This document shows positions 25,731-35,174 of a DNA stretch of 64,000 nt, in pieces. Source of the DNA: Sphingosinithalassobacter sp. CS137 (GTDB lineage: Bacteria > Pseudomonadota > Alphaproteobacteria > Sphingomonadales > Sphingomonadaceae); the NCBI RefSeq assembly GCF_014334115.1, contig NZ_CP060494.1, positions 2,262,501-2,326,500 of the forward strand, given 5' to 3'. Both the position numbers and the translations under genes were made by a program. Position 1 is the first letter of the stretch, and each line of letters starts with the position of its first letter. The notes under the pieces were generated by a model. It ran no database searches, was not told where the DNA came from, and worked only from the letters and a program-made list of their open reading frames with translations.

Positions 25731-26539
25731 TGGAAATTCTCCTGTGATGATGGACTGGCGGGAGAGCGCTCCGGGTCGGCTGGCGCTTGGGCGTCAATCG
25801 ACGGATCTGCGGGACGCGCGACGGGCTCGGTAAGCAATGGTGACGCTGGCTCCGGCGGTTCGAGCTCGCGGCTCCAGTCGATCGCATCGATATAGATGCC
25901 GAGCGGATTGCGTCGGAGCGCGTCCGCCGATCGGGGGGCGCGTGTCGTCACGCCCAGAATGGCCGTCCACCGCGTCGTTTCGGCCTTTGCACCGCGTTCG
26001 AAGGCGGTCTCGATCCATTTGACCTGAAAGGACTGATCCGACGCGCGAACGACGCTCGTTACCTGGACGCTGACGGTGCGCTCGCCGATCTGATCGAAGG
26101 GCGCCGCGGAACGGGCATAGTCGCCAAGGAACTGTGCGCCCCGCTGAGTGACGAAATCATAGGCGCTGAGCCAGTCGCGCCGCATCAGCACCGGGTCGAG
26201 CGAGACGGTGCGCACATTGCGGATGAACTCGGCCAGATGCCAGGCGATCTGAGGATCGGTCGGCGTGTAATCCGCTTCCGCCGGGCTGACCGCCCGAGCC
26301 TGACCGAGCCGATCGACCTCGACGACATAGGGTGTGACGCGGCTCTGAAGCGACTGCCAGATCAGCGCGGTTGAGATGGCGCTCGACAGGAGCAGGCCGC
26401 CGAACGCCATATAGCGCCAGTTGCGCGCCTGCACGCGCGCCGAGCCGATGCGCTCGTCCCAGAGTTGGCCAGCCCGCTGAAACGGCGTTTCGGGAAGCGG
26501 CGTGCGCCCATAGCGCTGAATGCTTCGCTTGAAGATCAT
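25727..26539 (-). CDS. trbF: Conjugal transfer protein TrbF (VirB8-like)
   Basis: The 270-residue protein has a basic N-terminus, one membrane segment (MAFGGLLLSSAISTALIW at about residues 45-62) and a periplasmic VirB8 domain. The domain shows PYVVEVDRLGQARAVSPA, WHLAEFIRNVRTVSLDPVLMRRDW and QVKWIETAFERGAKAETTRWTAIL. VirB8 proteins nucleate assembly of the inner-membrane platform. Its C-terminal tail is Pro/Glu-rich and somewhat longer than usual. Confidence 0.95.
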   Translation of the reverse strand: MIFKRSIQRYGRTPLPETPFQRAGQLWDERIGSARVQARNWRYMAFGGLLLSSAISTALIWQSLQSRVTPYVVEVDRLGQARAVSPAEADYTPTDPQIAWHLAEFIRNVRTVSLDPVLMRRDWLSAYDFVTQRGAQFLGDYARSAAPFDQIGERTVSVQVTSVVRASDQSFQVKWIETAFERGAKAETTRWTAILGVTTRAPRSADALRRNPLGIYIDAIDWSRELEPPEPASPLLTEPVARPADPSIDAQAPADPERSPASPSSQENFQ

Positions 26540-26542
26540 GGA

Positions 26543-27841
26543 TCAGTCGTCCTTTTCCTTGATGTCGGGGATGGCGGAGCCGCCGCCGCGTTCGCCTTCG
26601 CGCAGCGTGTGCATCGCGACCTGACGGTGATGACGCATGTCTTGCTGGCGCTTCAGCGAGCGCGCCCATTGGGGCTGTTGATCGCCGAGCCCGGATGATG
26701 CAGCGCCAGTCGCGCCGCCGTTGAGGGCTGTCCATGCGGCGTCCCGTCCAGAGGAAGCAGCTTCGGAAATTCCAAGCGCCGCGCCGGCTTTCTGCCTGAG
26801 TGCGCTACTTCCGGCTCGCGCGACGCCGGACATGCCCGCGCCGAAACTGGTAGAGCCTGACGTTTCCTGCCCGAGCTTGTATGCAGTGGACGCGGCCGAG
26901 CCCATGGCGGTGCCGGAGCGAATTGCGCCGAGTGCCGCTCCGCCCGCCATACGGGCGGCTCCGGCCGCTGCGCCACCGGCAAGCGCGGTGACGCCGACGG
27001 CTCCCACGGCGGTGCCGAGCGCGGCGCCGGCGCCAAGTTGCGGCGCGCCCGCGACGAGGCCGGAGGCAATACCCGGTCCGAAGATGCCGAGCCCGAATAG
27101 CGTGAGCGCGGCGAGCATGAGGCTCATCGCCTGGCCGATATCGGGCTCCTGTCCCTGAAGCGCGCTTGTGAAATCGGCGAAAAAGCCCGAACCGATGCCG
27201 ACGATGACGGCGAGCACCATCACCTTGATGCCCGAGCTCACCACGCTGCCAAGCACGCGCTCGGCAAGAAAGCTGGTGCGATTCCACAGCGCGAACGGCA
27301 CGAGGATGAAGCCGGCCAAAGTGGTCAGCTTGAACTCGATGATGGTGACGAAGAGCTGCACCGCGAGGATGAAGATGGCGAGAATCACGATCGCCCAGGC
27401 AAACAGCAGCACCGCGATCGCGAGAAAATTGTCGAAAAAGGTGGTGAAGCCCATCAGCTCGGAGACCTGCTCGAGCAGCGGCCATGCCGCCTCGAAGCCG
27501 GTGCCGGCGAGGCGGCCGGGCTTGAGCAGATCGTCGGGCGAGATCGTTCCGCCACCTGCCGTTACGCCGGCGGCGGCGAACGAACGGAAGATGATATCGG
27601 CGAGATTGGAGAAGTTGCTCAGGATGAAGGCGAAGGCGCCGACATAGAGGATCTTCTTGATGAAGCGGCCGATCACGTCCTGCTCGCCGCCCATCGCCCA
27701 GAACAATCCGGCAAGCGTGATGTCGATGACGATCAGCGTCGTCGTCAGGAAAGCAACGTCGGGTCCAAGCAGACCGAACCCGCTGTCGATGTAGCGGATG
27801 AAGGTCTGCATGAACTGATCGATGACGTTGAGGTCGTTCAT
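26543..27841 (-). CDS. trbL: Conjugal transfer protein TrbL (VirB6-like)
   Basis: The 432-residue protein starts with NVIDQFMQTFIRYIDSGFGLLGPDV and has about six or seven membrane segments through residue 270. A long Ala/Gly/Ser-rich tail follows (AGGAAAGAARMAGGAALGAIRSGTAMGSAAS) and ends in a charged segment. This is the TrbL/VirB6 plan: a polytopic inner-membrane channel component with a soluble tail. It is four bases upstream of trbF and follows trbJ after a gap of 113 bases. Confidence 0.95.
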   Translation of the reverse strand: MNDLNVIDQFMQTFIRYIDSGFGLLGPDVAFLTTTLIVIDITLAGLFWAMGGEQDVIGRFIKKILYVGAFAFILSNFSNLADIIFRSFAAAGVTAGGGTISPDDLLKPGRLAGTGFEAAWPLLEQVSELMGFTTFFDNFLAIAVLLFAWAIVILAIFILAVQLFVTIIEFKLTTLAGFILVPFALWNRTSFLAERVLGSVVSSGIKVMVLAVIVGIGSGFFADFTSALQGQEPDIGQAMSLMLAALTLFGLGIFGPGIASGLVAGAPQLGAGAALGTAVGAVGVTALAGGAAAGAARMAGGAALGAIRSGTAMGSAASTAYKLGQETSGSTSFGAGMSGVARAGSSALRQKAGAALGISEAASSGRDAAWTALNGGATGAASSGLGDQQPQWARSLKRQQDMRHHRQVAMHTLREGERGGGSAIPDIKEKDD

Positions 27842-27954
27842 CGGGATTCCATTCTGTTGAGCGGCGGTGCCGCGGGACGCACGAGGGGAGCGGCGCGCGT
27901 CCCGCGACGGCGACGGCGGCCGGGGAAAGCCGCCTTCGCCCGCGCCGGTTCGGC

Positions 27955-28716
27955 CTAGCGGGGCGTGTAGGCCGAACCGGATCCGAGAAAGCGCGCGGTG
28001 GCGGCGCGCGCGTCGGCTTCCGACTGAAGGCGGCGGGCGCGTTCGATCGTGTCGGCGCGATATTGCGCCGCCATCATGTTCTGGAGCTGGAACTGCTGTT
28101 TTGCGGTGAGCGCCAGCAACTGGTTCGTCGCCTGCGCAACCTGCAGCGCGCCTTCGGCACCCTGGCTGCGCGAGACGATGGCCGAAAGCACTTCCGCATC
28201 AGCACGCAGATTGCCGACGACCTGCGCCTGAACCCCGAGCGTGTGCCGAAGTGCCGAGCGGGCGGTATCGAGGCGGGTTTGCGCCGCGGCCATGCTGGCC
28301 TTGGCGCCGCCCTGAGAAGGGTCATCAGGAAACAGCCGCTCAAATTGCAGCTCCAGTTGTGCGGTATCGAACTCGATGCCTTCGGCGCGCGCCATCAGTC
28401 GATCGATGTCCCGCAGCGCTCGCTGGAGCTCGGTAAGCTCGACGAAGTCGATGCGGCTGAGATTCTTCGCCATGTTGGTCAGCATCGCCGCTTCGTTCTG
28501 AAGTGATCGGATCTGGTTGTTGATCTGCTGAAGCGCGCGCGCGGCGGAAAGCACGTTCTGGGTGTAGTTGGTCGGATCGAACACTGCGATCTGCGCGGAT
28601 GCCGGGGAGACCGGCGCCACGGCAACAACCGAGATGATCGCCGCGGCGGACAGCAGCATCGCAAGCTCAGGCCTGCCGAAGGAAGGCCGGCCCATTGCAC
28701 GAGCATATATTCTCAT
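27955..28716 (-). CDS. trbJ: Conjugal transfer protein TrbJ (VirB5-like)
   Basis: The 253-residue exported protein has a signal peptide (AAAIISVVAVAPVSPASAQ) and IAVFDPTNYTQNVLSAARALQQINNQIRSLQNEAAML, the TrbJ start. It continues as mostly helical sequence rich in Ala and Gln to the C-terminus. VirB5-like proteins sit at the pilus tip. It overlaps trbE by four bases. No trbK-type entry-exclusion gene is seen in the 113 bases before trbL, although many relatives have one. Confidence 0.94.
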   Translation of the reverse strand: MRIYARAMGRPSFGRPELAMLLSAAAIISVVAVAPVSPASAQIAVFDPTNYTQNVLSAARALQQINNQIRSLQNEAAMLTNMAKNLSRIDFVELTELQRALRDIDRLMARAEGIEFDTAQLELQFERLFPDDPSQGGAKASMAAAQTRLDTARSALRHTLGVQAQVVGNLRADAEVLSAIVSRSQGAEGALQVAQATNQLLALTAKQQFQLQNMMAAQYRADTIERARRLQSEADARAATARFLGSGSAYTPR

Positions 28717-31172
28717 TTCAACATCTCCTTAGGTTCGGGTTGGGCATCGGGATCGGGAAAACTCGCTAGGAGATCTGCGGCCCATGCGAGATCGCGGGCC
28801 GCGAGAAAGCGGGACGCGAATTCGGAAGCGTCATGCTCGGTGAGCAACGTGTCGATGAGGCGCTGGCTGGCCGGATCGGACGCGCCGCACAGCGCAAGCG
28901 TGACCGGGCCGATACCCAGTTCGAACAGGCGATTTCCGCGCGCGGATTGAAGGTAGTAGTGCCGCTTGGGCGTGGCGCGGGCGACGAGTTCGATCTGGCG
29001 CTCGTTGAGACCGAACCGCTCATAGGCGGAGCGCGATTGCGGTTCGATGGCTCGGTCGTTGGGAAGCAGGATGCGTTGCGGGCAGCTCTCAATGATCGCC
29101 GGCGCGATGCTGCTGTCGGCGATGTCGGCGAGACTCTGGGTTGCGAACAGCACCGCAACGTTCTTTTTGCGCAAGGTCTTCAACCATTCGCGGATGCGGG
29201 CGGCGAACAGTGGATGGTCGAGGAACACCCAGGCTTCGTCGAGGATCAGCAGCGTCGGGCGTCCATCGAATCGCTCTTCGAGACGGTGAAACAGATAGGT
29301 GAGGACCGGCGCGACCACGCCTGCCTGTCCCATCAAAGCCTCGGTCTCGAAGCACTGGATATCGCCGAGCGAGAGGTTCGTTTCCGCTGCATCGAGCAGC
29401 CGTCCGAACGGTCCCTCCAAGGTATAGGGGGTAAGCGCGCTGCGCAGCGCCGATGACTGAAGCAGCAGCGACAGCCCGGTCAGGGTGCGTTCCTCGATAG
29501 GCGCCGAGGCGAGGCTCGCCAATGCCGTCCAGATATGTTCCTTGATGTCAGGGGTGACTGCCACGCCTTCATGGGTAACCAGCGCGGCGACCCATTCGGC
29601 CGCCCACGCGCGTTCATCGGCGACATCGATGCTGCGCAGCGGCTGGAACGACAGCTCGCCGGCGCTTTCCGCTCCCAGACCGAGCGCATGATGAGCGCCG
29701 CCCATCGCCAGCACCGCCGCGCGCGCCGACCATCCTTTGTCGAAGATATAGAGCTGCGCGCCCGCGTAGCGGCGAAACTGCAGCGCGATCAGCGCCAGCA
29801 GCACCGATTTGCCGGCGCCGGTCGGACCGACAACGAGCATATGGCCGACATCGCCGACATGGGTGGAGAGCCGGAAAGGCGTTGATCCCGTGGTCTGCGC
29901 GTAAAGGAGCGGCGGACCGTCGAGGTGCGGGTTTTCCGAGGGGCCGGCCCAGACGGCCGATAGCGGCATCAAATGCGCGAGATTGAGCGTATGGACGAGC
30001 GGCTGACGGACGTTGGCGTAAACATTGCCGGGAAGCGACGACAACCATGCCTCGACCGCGTTGACGGATTCGCGGACGCAGGTGAAGCCAAGCCCGTTGA
30101 CGATGCGCTCGACGGCCCGAACCTTTTCATCCGCGCGTGCTGCGTTCTCGTCGTCGACGGTGATAGTGGTGGTGAGATAGCCGAACGCGACATGGTCACC
30201 GCCAAGCGCCTGAAGCGCCAGATCGGCATCGACGACCTTGTTGTCGGCGTCGCTGTCGAGCAATTGCGCGGGCTGGTTGTAGAGCACCTCGCGCAGGAGC
30301 GCCGCGACCGATTTGCGCTTGTTGAACCACTGCCGGCGAAGCTTGGTGAGCGCTTTCGTCGCGTCGGTCTTGTCGAGCGCAATGAAGCGCGTCACCCAGC
30401 GATAAACGAAGTCGGCGCCGTTGAGCGCATCGAGAATTCCGGGACGGCTGAGATTGGGGAAGCCGAGGATGGTCAGCGTCCGCAAGTGCCGATTGCCGAG
30501 CCGCGGCGCGAGCCCTCCGGTGAGCGGCGTATCGGCGAGCAGGCCGTCCAGGTACATCGGAGTATCGGGGACCGTGACGGCGTGCCGCCGTTCGGAGATG
30601 GCGGCGTGCAGATAGGTGAGCGTCTCGGTCGAGTTCAGTGCGCGCAACTTGGGCATGACGCCGCCCAGCAGATCGAGCACGCGATCGGTCTCGGCGATGA
30701 ACCCCGCGAGTGCGGATCGCCAATCGCGCCCCTTCTCCGTGTCGGGCCGGTCAACCAGCGTGCGTGCGGCGGAATCGCTGCTGTCGGCTGGCGGAAGCCA
30801 CACCAGCGTCAAGCGAAAGCAGCTCTCGAAATGCGCGCCTGCCGCCTCGAAGTCGGCCCGCCGCTCCTGATCGACGAGCCACGAAGCCGAGTCCGGAAAA
30901 TCGCTATCGGGATAACCGAGCGCCTCGCGCCGCTCGGCATCGAAGAAGAGCGCCCAGCCCGTCCCCATCCGTTTCAGGACATTGTTGACCCGCGCGCAGG
31001 CGCCGACCAGTTCCGCCTCGGTTGCGCTTTCAAGATCAGGCCCGCGGAATTCGAGCGTGCGCTGAAAGCTGCCGTCCTTGTTGAGGACGACGCCCGGCGC
31101 GACCAAGGCCGCCCAAGGCAGGTGGTCGGCGAGCCGGTCGGCGCGCTGACGGTATTCGTGTAAGGCTAGCAC
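28713..31172 (-). CDS. trbE: Conjugal transfer ATPase TrbE (VirB4-like)
   Basis: The 819-residue ATPase begins at GTG 31172 with LALHEYRQRADRLADHLPWAALVAPGVVLNKDGSF, a typical TrbE N-terminus. Walker A is GPTGAGKSVLLALIA and Walker B is TLLILDEAWVFLDHPLFAARIREWLKTLRKKN. It powers pilus assembly and transfer from the cytoplasmic side of the inner membrane. The frame is open further upstream (to 31484), but that stretch reads as a shadow of trbD and trbC. It overlaps trbD by seven bases. Confidence 0.95.
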   Translation of the reverse strand: MLALHEYRQRADRLADHLPWAALVAPGVVLNKDGSFQRTLEFRGPDLESATEAELVGACARVNNVLKRMGTGWALFFDAERREALGYPDSDFPDSASWLVDQERRADFEAAGAHFESCFRLTLVWLPPADSSDSAARTLVDRPDTEKGRDWRSALAGFIAETDRVLDLLGGVMPKLRALNSTETLTYLHAAISERRHAVTVPDTPMYLDGLLADTPLTGGLAPRLGNRHLRTLTILGFPNLSRPGILDALNGADFVYRWVTRFIALDKTDATKALTKLRRQWFNKRKSVAALLREVLYNQPAQLLDSDADNKVVDADLALQALGGDHVAFGYLTTTITVDDENAARADEKVRAVERIVNGLGFTCVRESVNAVEAWLSSLPGNVYANVRQPLVHTLNLAHLMPLSAVWAGPSENPHLDGPPLLYAQTTGSTPFRLSTHVGDVGHMLVVGPTGAGKSVLLALIALQFRRYAGAQLYIFDKGWSARAAVLAMGGAHHALGLGAESAGELSFQPLRSIDVADERAWAAEWVAALVTHEGVAVTPDIKEHIWTALASLASAPIEERTLTGLSLLLQSSALRSALTPYTLEGPFGRLLDAAETNLSLGDIQCFETEALMGQAGVVAPVLTYLFHRLEERFDGRPTLLILDEAWVFLDHPLFAARIREWLKTLRKKNVAVLFATQSLADIADSSIAPAIIESCPQRILLPNDRAIEPQSRSAYERFGLNERQIELVARATPKRHYYLQSARGNRLFELGIGPVTLALCGASDPASQRLIDTLLTEHDASEFASRFLAARDLAWAADLLASFPDPDAQPEPKEMLK

Positions 31173-31426
31173 GAAAAATACCCCTTCTGTCGCAGGTGAC
31201 GCATCAGCACCGGGGCAAAATCCGGGTCGCGGCGGGCGGCGAACACTGCGACGCTGTGGCCGAGAGCCCAGACAATCAGGCCGGCGAGCCATTGCTGAAG
31301 CCCGAGCCCGATCGCGGCGGCGATCGTGCCGTTGACGATCGCGAGTCCGCGCGGCGCACCGCCGAGCAGGATCGGCTGCCCGAGGCTGCCGTGGATCGGC
31401 GCTTCGAAGCCCTCGATGTGACTCAT
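31166..31426 (-). CDS. trbD: Conjugal transfer protein TrbD (VirB3-like)
   Basis: The 86-residue protein starts with SHIEGFEAPIHGSLGQPILLGGAPRGLAIVNGTIAAAIGLGL, the TrbD signature, and has two membrane segments. It is an inner-membrane subunit working with TrbE. Its ATG overlaps the trbC stop by four bases, and its 3' end overlaps the trbE start. The length is normal. Confidence 0.93.
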   Translation of the reverse strand: MSHIEGFEAPIHGSLGQPILLGGAPRGLAIVNGTIAAAIGLGLQQWLAGLIVWALGHSVAVFAARRDPDFAPVLMRHLRQKGYFSC

Positions 31427-31761
31427 GCGACCAGCGCTCCGCCGCCGAAGCTGAAGAAGCTGAGGAAGAAGGACGATGCGGCAAAGGCGATCGACAGGCC
31501 GAACACGATCTGGATCAGCCGGCGAAAGCCGCCCGAGCTTTCGCCAAACGCCAGGGTCAATCCCGTCGTGATGATGATGATTACGGCAACGATCTTGGCG
31601 ACAGGCCCCTGCACGGATTCGAGAACCTGCTGGAGAGGCTCTTCCCAGGGCATTCCCGAGCCGCTGGCCGAGGCATCGGTCGCGATTGCCAAGGCAAGCA
31701 TGGCGGCAACGATGATGGCCGGTGCGAGAGGATAACGGCGACTGCGAACAATCATGATCAA
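31423..31761 (-). CDS. trbC: Conjugal transfer pilin TrbC (VirB2-like)
   Basis: The 112-residue prepilin has a long leader (cleavage likely after ASA, about residue 33). Two hydrophobic helices follow (VAKIVAVIIIITTGLTLAFG and LIQIVFGLSIAFAASSFFLSFF), with a short loop containing ESSGGFRRL. This matches TrbC/VirB2 pilins, which are the major subunit of the mating pilus. An internal ATG at 31755 is a possible alternative start. Confidence 0.93.
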   Translation of the reverse strand: MIMIVRSRRYPLAPAIIVAAMLALAIATDASASGSGMPWEEPLQQVLESVQGPVAKIVAVIIIITTGLTLAFGESSGGFRRLIQIVFGLSIAFAASSFFLSFFSFGGGALVA

Positions 31762-32741
31762 ACTCCTTGGTCTGGGGGGTCGATGGCGATGTCGGAGAGC
31801 GCGTAGTTCCCGTCTCGGTCGAGACCGGCGACGCGCGCGAGGGTTTCAACGCGCCGAGCCGTGCCGCGGCCGGCAATGAAGACGATCATATCGATCGCCT
31901 CGGCGATCAGCCGGCGCGGCACGGTGACCACCGCTTCCTGGATGAGCTGCTCGACGCGGTAGAGCGCGGTGGCCGCACTGTTGGCGTGGAGCGTCGCGAT
32001 CCCGCCGGGATGACCAGTGTTCCAAGCCTTGAGCATGTCAAGCGCTTCGGGACCGCGCACCTCGCCGACGATGATGCGATCGGGTCGCAGCCGCAGCGTC
32101 GAGCGGACGAGATCGGCCATCGTCACGCTGCCGGCGCGCGTTCTCAACGCGACCGTGTCCCGCGCCGGCGACTGGAGCTCGCGCGTGTCCTCGATCAGGA
32201 TCACGCGCTCGTCGAGATGCGCCATCTCCGCGAGAAGGGCGTTTGCGAGCGTCGTCTTGCCCGAGCTGGTGCCGCCGGCGACGAGAATGTTGCTGCGATT
32301 GACGATGGCGAGCGACAGCAGTCGGGCGGTGTCCGGCGACATGATGCCATCCGCAACATAGTCGATCAGCTTGTATATGCGGGTGGCTGGCTTCCGGATC
32401 GAGAAGCATGGCCCCGTCGCGACCGGCGGCAGCAAGCCCTCGAAGCGTTCGCCCGCGCCTTCTCCGTGCGGCGGCAGCTCGGCCGACACGATCGGCGACG
32501 CGGCATGAACTTCGGCCTTTGCCTGCGACGCAACGAGACGGATGATGCGCTCTACTTGCGCGGCTTCAAAACTGACCTGCGTTTCGATGCGTCCTTCCCC
32601 GAGCCGATCGAGGCGAAGCGCACCATCGGGGTTGACCATAATTTCGAGAACCAGCGGGTCCGCCAGCGCGGCCGCAATCGTCGGCCCCATTGCCGTGCGC
32701 AACATCGACCGGCGGCGGTCATGGGCGATCGTTTCGCTCAT
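31758..32741 (-). CDS. trbB: Conjugal transfer ATPase TrbB (VirB11-like)
   Basis: The 327-residue hexameric ATPase has Walker A NILVAGGTSSGKTTLANALL. The Asp box is RVILIEDTRELQ, Walker B is RPDRIIVGEVRGPEAL, and the His box is HPGGIATLHANSA. It energises the mating pore from the cytoplasm. It overlaps trbC and the CopG-like gene by four bases each. All motifs are intact. Confidence 0.95.
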   Translation of the reverse strand: MSETIAHDRRRSMLRTAMGPTIAAALADPLVLEIMVNPDGALRLDRLGEGRIETQVSFEAAQVERIIRLVASQAKAEVHAASPIVSAELPPHGEGAGERFEGLLPPVATGPCFSIRKPATRIYKLIDYVADGIMSPDTARLLSLAIVNRSNILVAGGTSSGKTTLANALLAEMAHLDERVILIEDTRELQSPARDTVALRTRAGSVTMADLVRSTLRLRPDRIIVGEVRGPEALDMLKAWNTGHPGGIATLHANSAATALYRVEQLIQEAVVTVPRRLIAEAIDMIVFIAGRGTARRVETLARVAGLDRDGNYALSDIAIDPPDQGV

Positions 32742-33142
32742 GATCCCGCCTCTCCGTCAGGCTCGCTGCCCAGCGTCCGTTTTCCGCTGGCGAGCTGGCG
32801 GCCGAGCTGACCGATAAACTGATCGAAGCGCTGGTGGCCGAGCGCGATCGCAGCGGTATCGTTGTCGGGCAGCGGCGCGGTGACCATCAGCTGGTAGCGC
32901 ACGAACAGCGCCAGACTCTCGAGCAGCACCTCAATGTCGCGCCGGATCAACGCCTGTTCGCGCGACATCCGGTCGAGCCGGTGCTTGAAAAGATCATCGA
33001 CCTCCTGCGTGCCGCGACGGGCGAGCCAAGCGGCGATTGCGCCGTTGACCAGCCGCGACTTGTTGGCGCCGGGTCCTGTCGCAAGCGCTTCGAGCGCGTC
33101 GCTCAGCTCGCGGTCGATATAAAGGTTTTGGCGTACCTTCAT
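32738..33142 (-). CDS. CopG-family protein of the tra/trb operon
   Basis: The 134-residue protein starts with a ribbon-helix-helix segment (MKVRQNLYIDRELSDALEALATGPGANKSRLVNGAIAAWLARRG), typical of CopG-type DNA-binding proteins. A helical C-terminus with RLDRMSREQALIRRDIEVLLESLALFVRYQLMV follows. Such genes stand between traG and trbB in many integrative conjugative elements and may regulate the transfer operon. It is four bases overlapped with trbB and eight bases after traG. Confidence 0.9.
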   Translation of the reverse strand: MKVRQNLYIDRELSDALEALATGPGANKSRLVNGAIAAWLARRGTQEVDDLFKHRLDRMSREQALIRRDIEVLLESLALFVRYQLMVTAPLPDNDTAAIALGHQRFDQFIGQLGRQLASGKRTLGSEPDGEAGS

Positions 33143-33149
33143 TCCCGCC

Positions 33150-35174
33150 TCACAGTCCCGGCACCAGATCGTGCCGGCTGCTCTCGTTGAGCGCATGCGC
33201 ACGCACCGCGGGGTTGAGGTCGCGTGCCTGATCCATCGCCCGCTTGTCCGCGGCGACATCGTCGTTTTCGGCTATGTCGGTTTGCAGGGTGGTATTCTCA
33301 CAATTTGGCGATGGCTTTTGGTGCTCGGGCAAACCCGGATGACGCTGCTGTTGCAGACCGCCATCTTCGTCCTGGCTGCCCTCCTCGGTTGGCATCGCCA
33401 GACGCGCATCGACCAAGCGCGCTTCGCTCGCCCAGTCATGTGGGCGCTCGGCGGGACGGTCCCGATATTCCGCCCCGTTTAGGCAAGGCGCTGCAAGCCG
33501 CCGATCGGTGAAATTGCAGTCGCTATAGTAGTGCAGCTTGCGCGCGCGGATCGGGGCCAGGCCGGCGACCAGCACCAGCTCGTCGTCCGGTGGAAGCTGC
33601 ATTACCTCGCCCGGCGTTAGCAGTTGCCGTGCGGTTTCCTGCCGGCTGACCATGACGTGGGCCAGCCAGGGCGCGAGCCGGTGCCCGGCATAGTTGCGCA
33701 TCGCGCGCTGCTCGGTCGCGGTGCCGAGCGCATCCGAGATGCGCTTCGCCGTGCGCTCATCGTTGGTCGCGAAAGCGACACGAACGTGGCAGTTGTCGAG
33801 AATCGAATTGTGCTCGCCGTAAGCCTTCTCGATCTGGTTGAGGCTCTGGGCGATCAGGAAGGCGCGTATTCCGTAGCCGGCCATGAATGCCAGACTGGTC
33901 TCGAAGAAGTCGAGCCGGCCGAGCGCCGGGAACTCGTCGAGCATCATCAACAGCTTGTGACGCTTCGTGCCGGTGTCGGGCTGGTCGAGCCGCTCGGTCA
34001 AGCGGCGGCCTATCTGATTGAGCACCAGGCGGACGAGCGGCTTGGTACGGCTGATGTCCGACGGCGGGATGACGAGGTAGAGCGACAGCGGCCGCTCGGC
34101 TTCGATCAGATCCTCGATCCGCCAGTCACAACCCGAGGTCACCTCGGCGACGGTCGGATCTCGGTAGAGCCCGAGGAACGACATCGCCGTCGAGAGCACG
34201 CCCGAGCGCTCGTTCTCACTCTTGTTGAGCAACTCGCGTGCGGCTGAGGCGATGACCGGATGGACCCGCGGCTCGTCCGTGGTGCCGAGATGATTGGTGG
34301 TCATCATCCGCCGGAGCGTCGCTACGAAGCTCCGCTGCGGATCGGAGAGGAAGGTTGCTACGCGCGCGAGCGTCTTCTCCTCCTCGGCATAGAGGACATG
34401 GAGAATCGCGCCGACAAGGAGCGAATGACTGGTCTTCTCCCAATGGTTGCGCCGCTCAAGCGCGCCTTCGGGATCGACAAGGATATCGGCGATGTTTTGG
34501 ACGTCCCGGACTTCATCAGCGCCGCGACGGACCTCAAGCAGCGGATTGTAGCGGGTGGAGCGCGGATCGGTCGGATTGAACAGCAGACAATGCGAGAAGC
34601 GCGCCCGCCAGCCGGCGGTCAGCTCCCAGTTCTCGCCCTTGATGTCGTGAATGACGGCAGAGCCGGTCCAGGACAGCAGCGTCGGAACGACGAGGCCGAC
34701 GCCCTTGCCCGAGCGAGTGGGCGCGAACGCCATGACATGCTCAGGGCCGTCGTGGCGCAGATAGCAGCCGGCGCTGCGTCCAAGCATGACGCCGGCATCG
34801 CGATAAAGCCCTGCATGGCGAATCTCGCGCTGCGTCGCCCAACGCGCGGAGCCATAAGTGGTGACCAGCGGCGATTGCCGAGCGCGCCACAGCGAACCCG
34901 CAATCGCGGCGCCGCACCCGAGAAAGCCGCTGGCGCCAGCGAGCGCACCGGCCTTGTCGAAGATCTCGGGAGCGTAGGCTTCGTAGTGATACCACCAGCC
35001 GAACAGCGCCCACGGGCGATAGACCGGCATGTCGCCGATCCGCAGCCAAGGGGCGCCGAGTTCGGGCTGGTAGGCGAGCATCGTTGCCGCCCATTGGGTC
35101 GCAGCCCACACACCCGCGATCACGATCGCAAAGACGATCAGTATCTGTCCGAGTAGCAATTTGGTCGGTGTCAC
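33150..35174 (-). CDS. traG: Conjugal transfer coupling protein TraG (VirD4-like)
   Basis: The 674-residue coupling ATPase has two N-terminal membrane segments. Walker A lies in AFAPTRSGKGVGLVVPTLLSW, Walker B in LLMMLDEFPALGRLDFFE, and IRAFLIAQSLNQIEKAYGEHNSILDNC follows. It brings the relaxase-DNA complex to the mating pore. The C-terminal 70 residues are hydrophilic and Gln/Asp-rich, and this part often contacts the relaxase. No relaxase gene is found upstream, where one would be expected. Confidence 0.95.
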   Translation of the reverse strand: MTPTKLLLGQILIVFAIVIAGVWAATQWAATMLAYQPELGAPWLRIGDMPVYRPWALFGWWYHYEAYAPEIFDKAGALAGASGFLGCGAAIAGSLWRARQSPLVTTYGSARWATQREIRHAGLYRDAGVMLGRSAGCYLRHDGPEHVMAFAPTRSGKGVGLVVPTLLSWTGSAVIHDIKGENWELTAGWRARFSHCLLFNPTDPRSTRYNPLLEVRRGADEVRDVQNIADILVDPEGALERRNHWEKTSHSLLVGAILHVLYAEEEKTLARVATFLSDPQRSFVATLRRMMTTNHLGTTDEPRVHPVIASAARELLNKSENERSGVLSTAMSFLGLYRDPTVAEVTSGCDWRIEDLIEAERPLSLYLVIPPSDISRTKPLVRLVLNQIGRRLTERLDQPDTGTKRHKLLMMLDEFPALGRLDFFETSLAFMAGYGIRAFLIAQSLNQIEKAYGEHNSILDNCHVRVAFATNDERTAKRISDALGTATEQRAMRNYAGHRLAPWLAHVMVSRQETARQLLTPGEVMQLPPDDELVLVAGLAPIRARKLHYYSDCNFTDRRLAAPCLNGAEYRDRPAERPHDWASEARLVDARLAMPTEEGSQDEDGGLQQQRHPGLPEHQKPSPNCENTTLQTDIAENDDVAADKRAMDQARDLNPAVRAHALNESSRHDLVPGL

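Noticed and set aside
27842..27954. trbK-type gene between trbJ and trbL
   Set aside because: Only 113 bases and no exported-protein frame.
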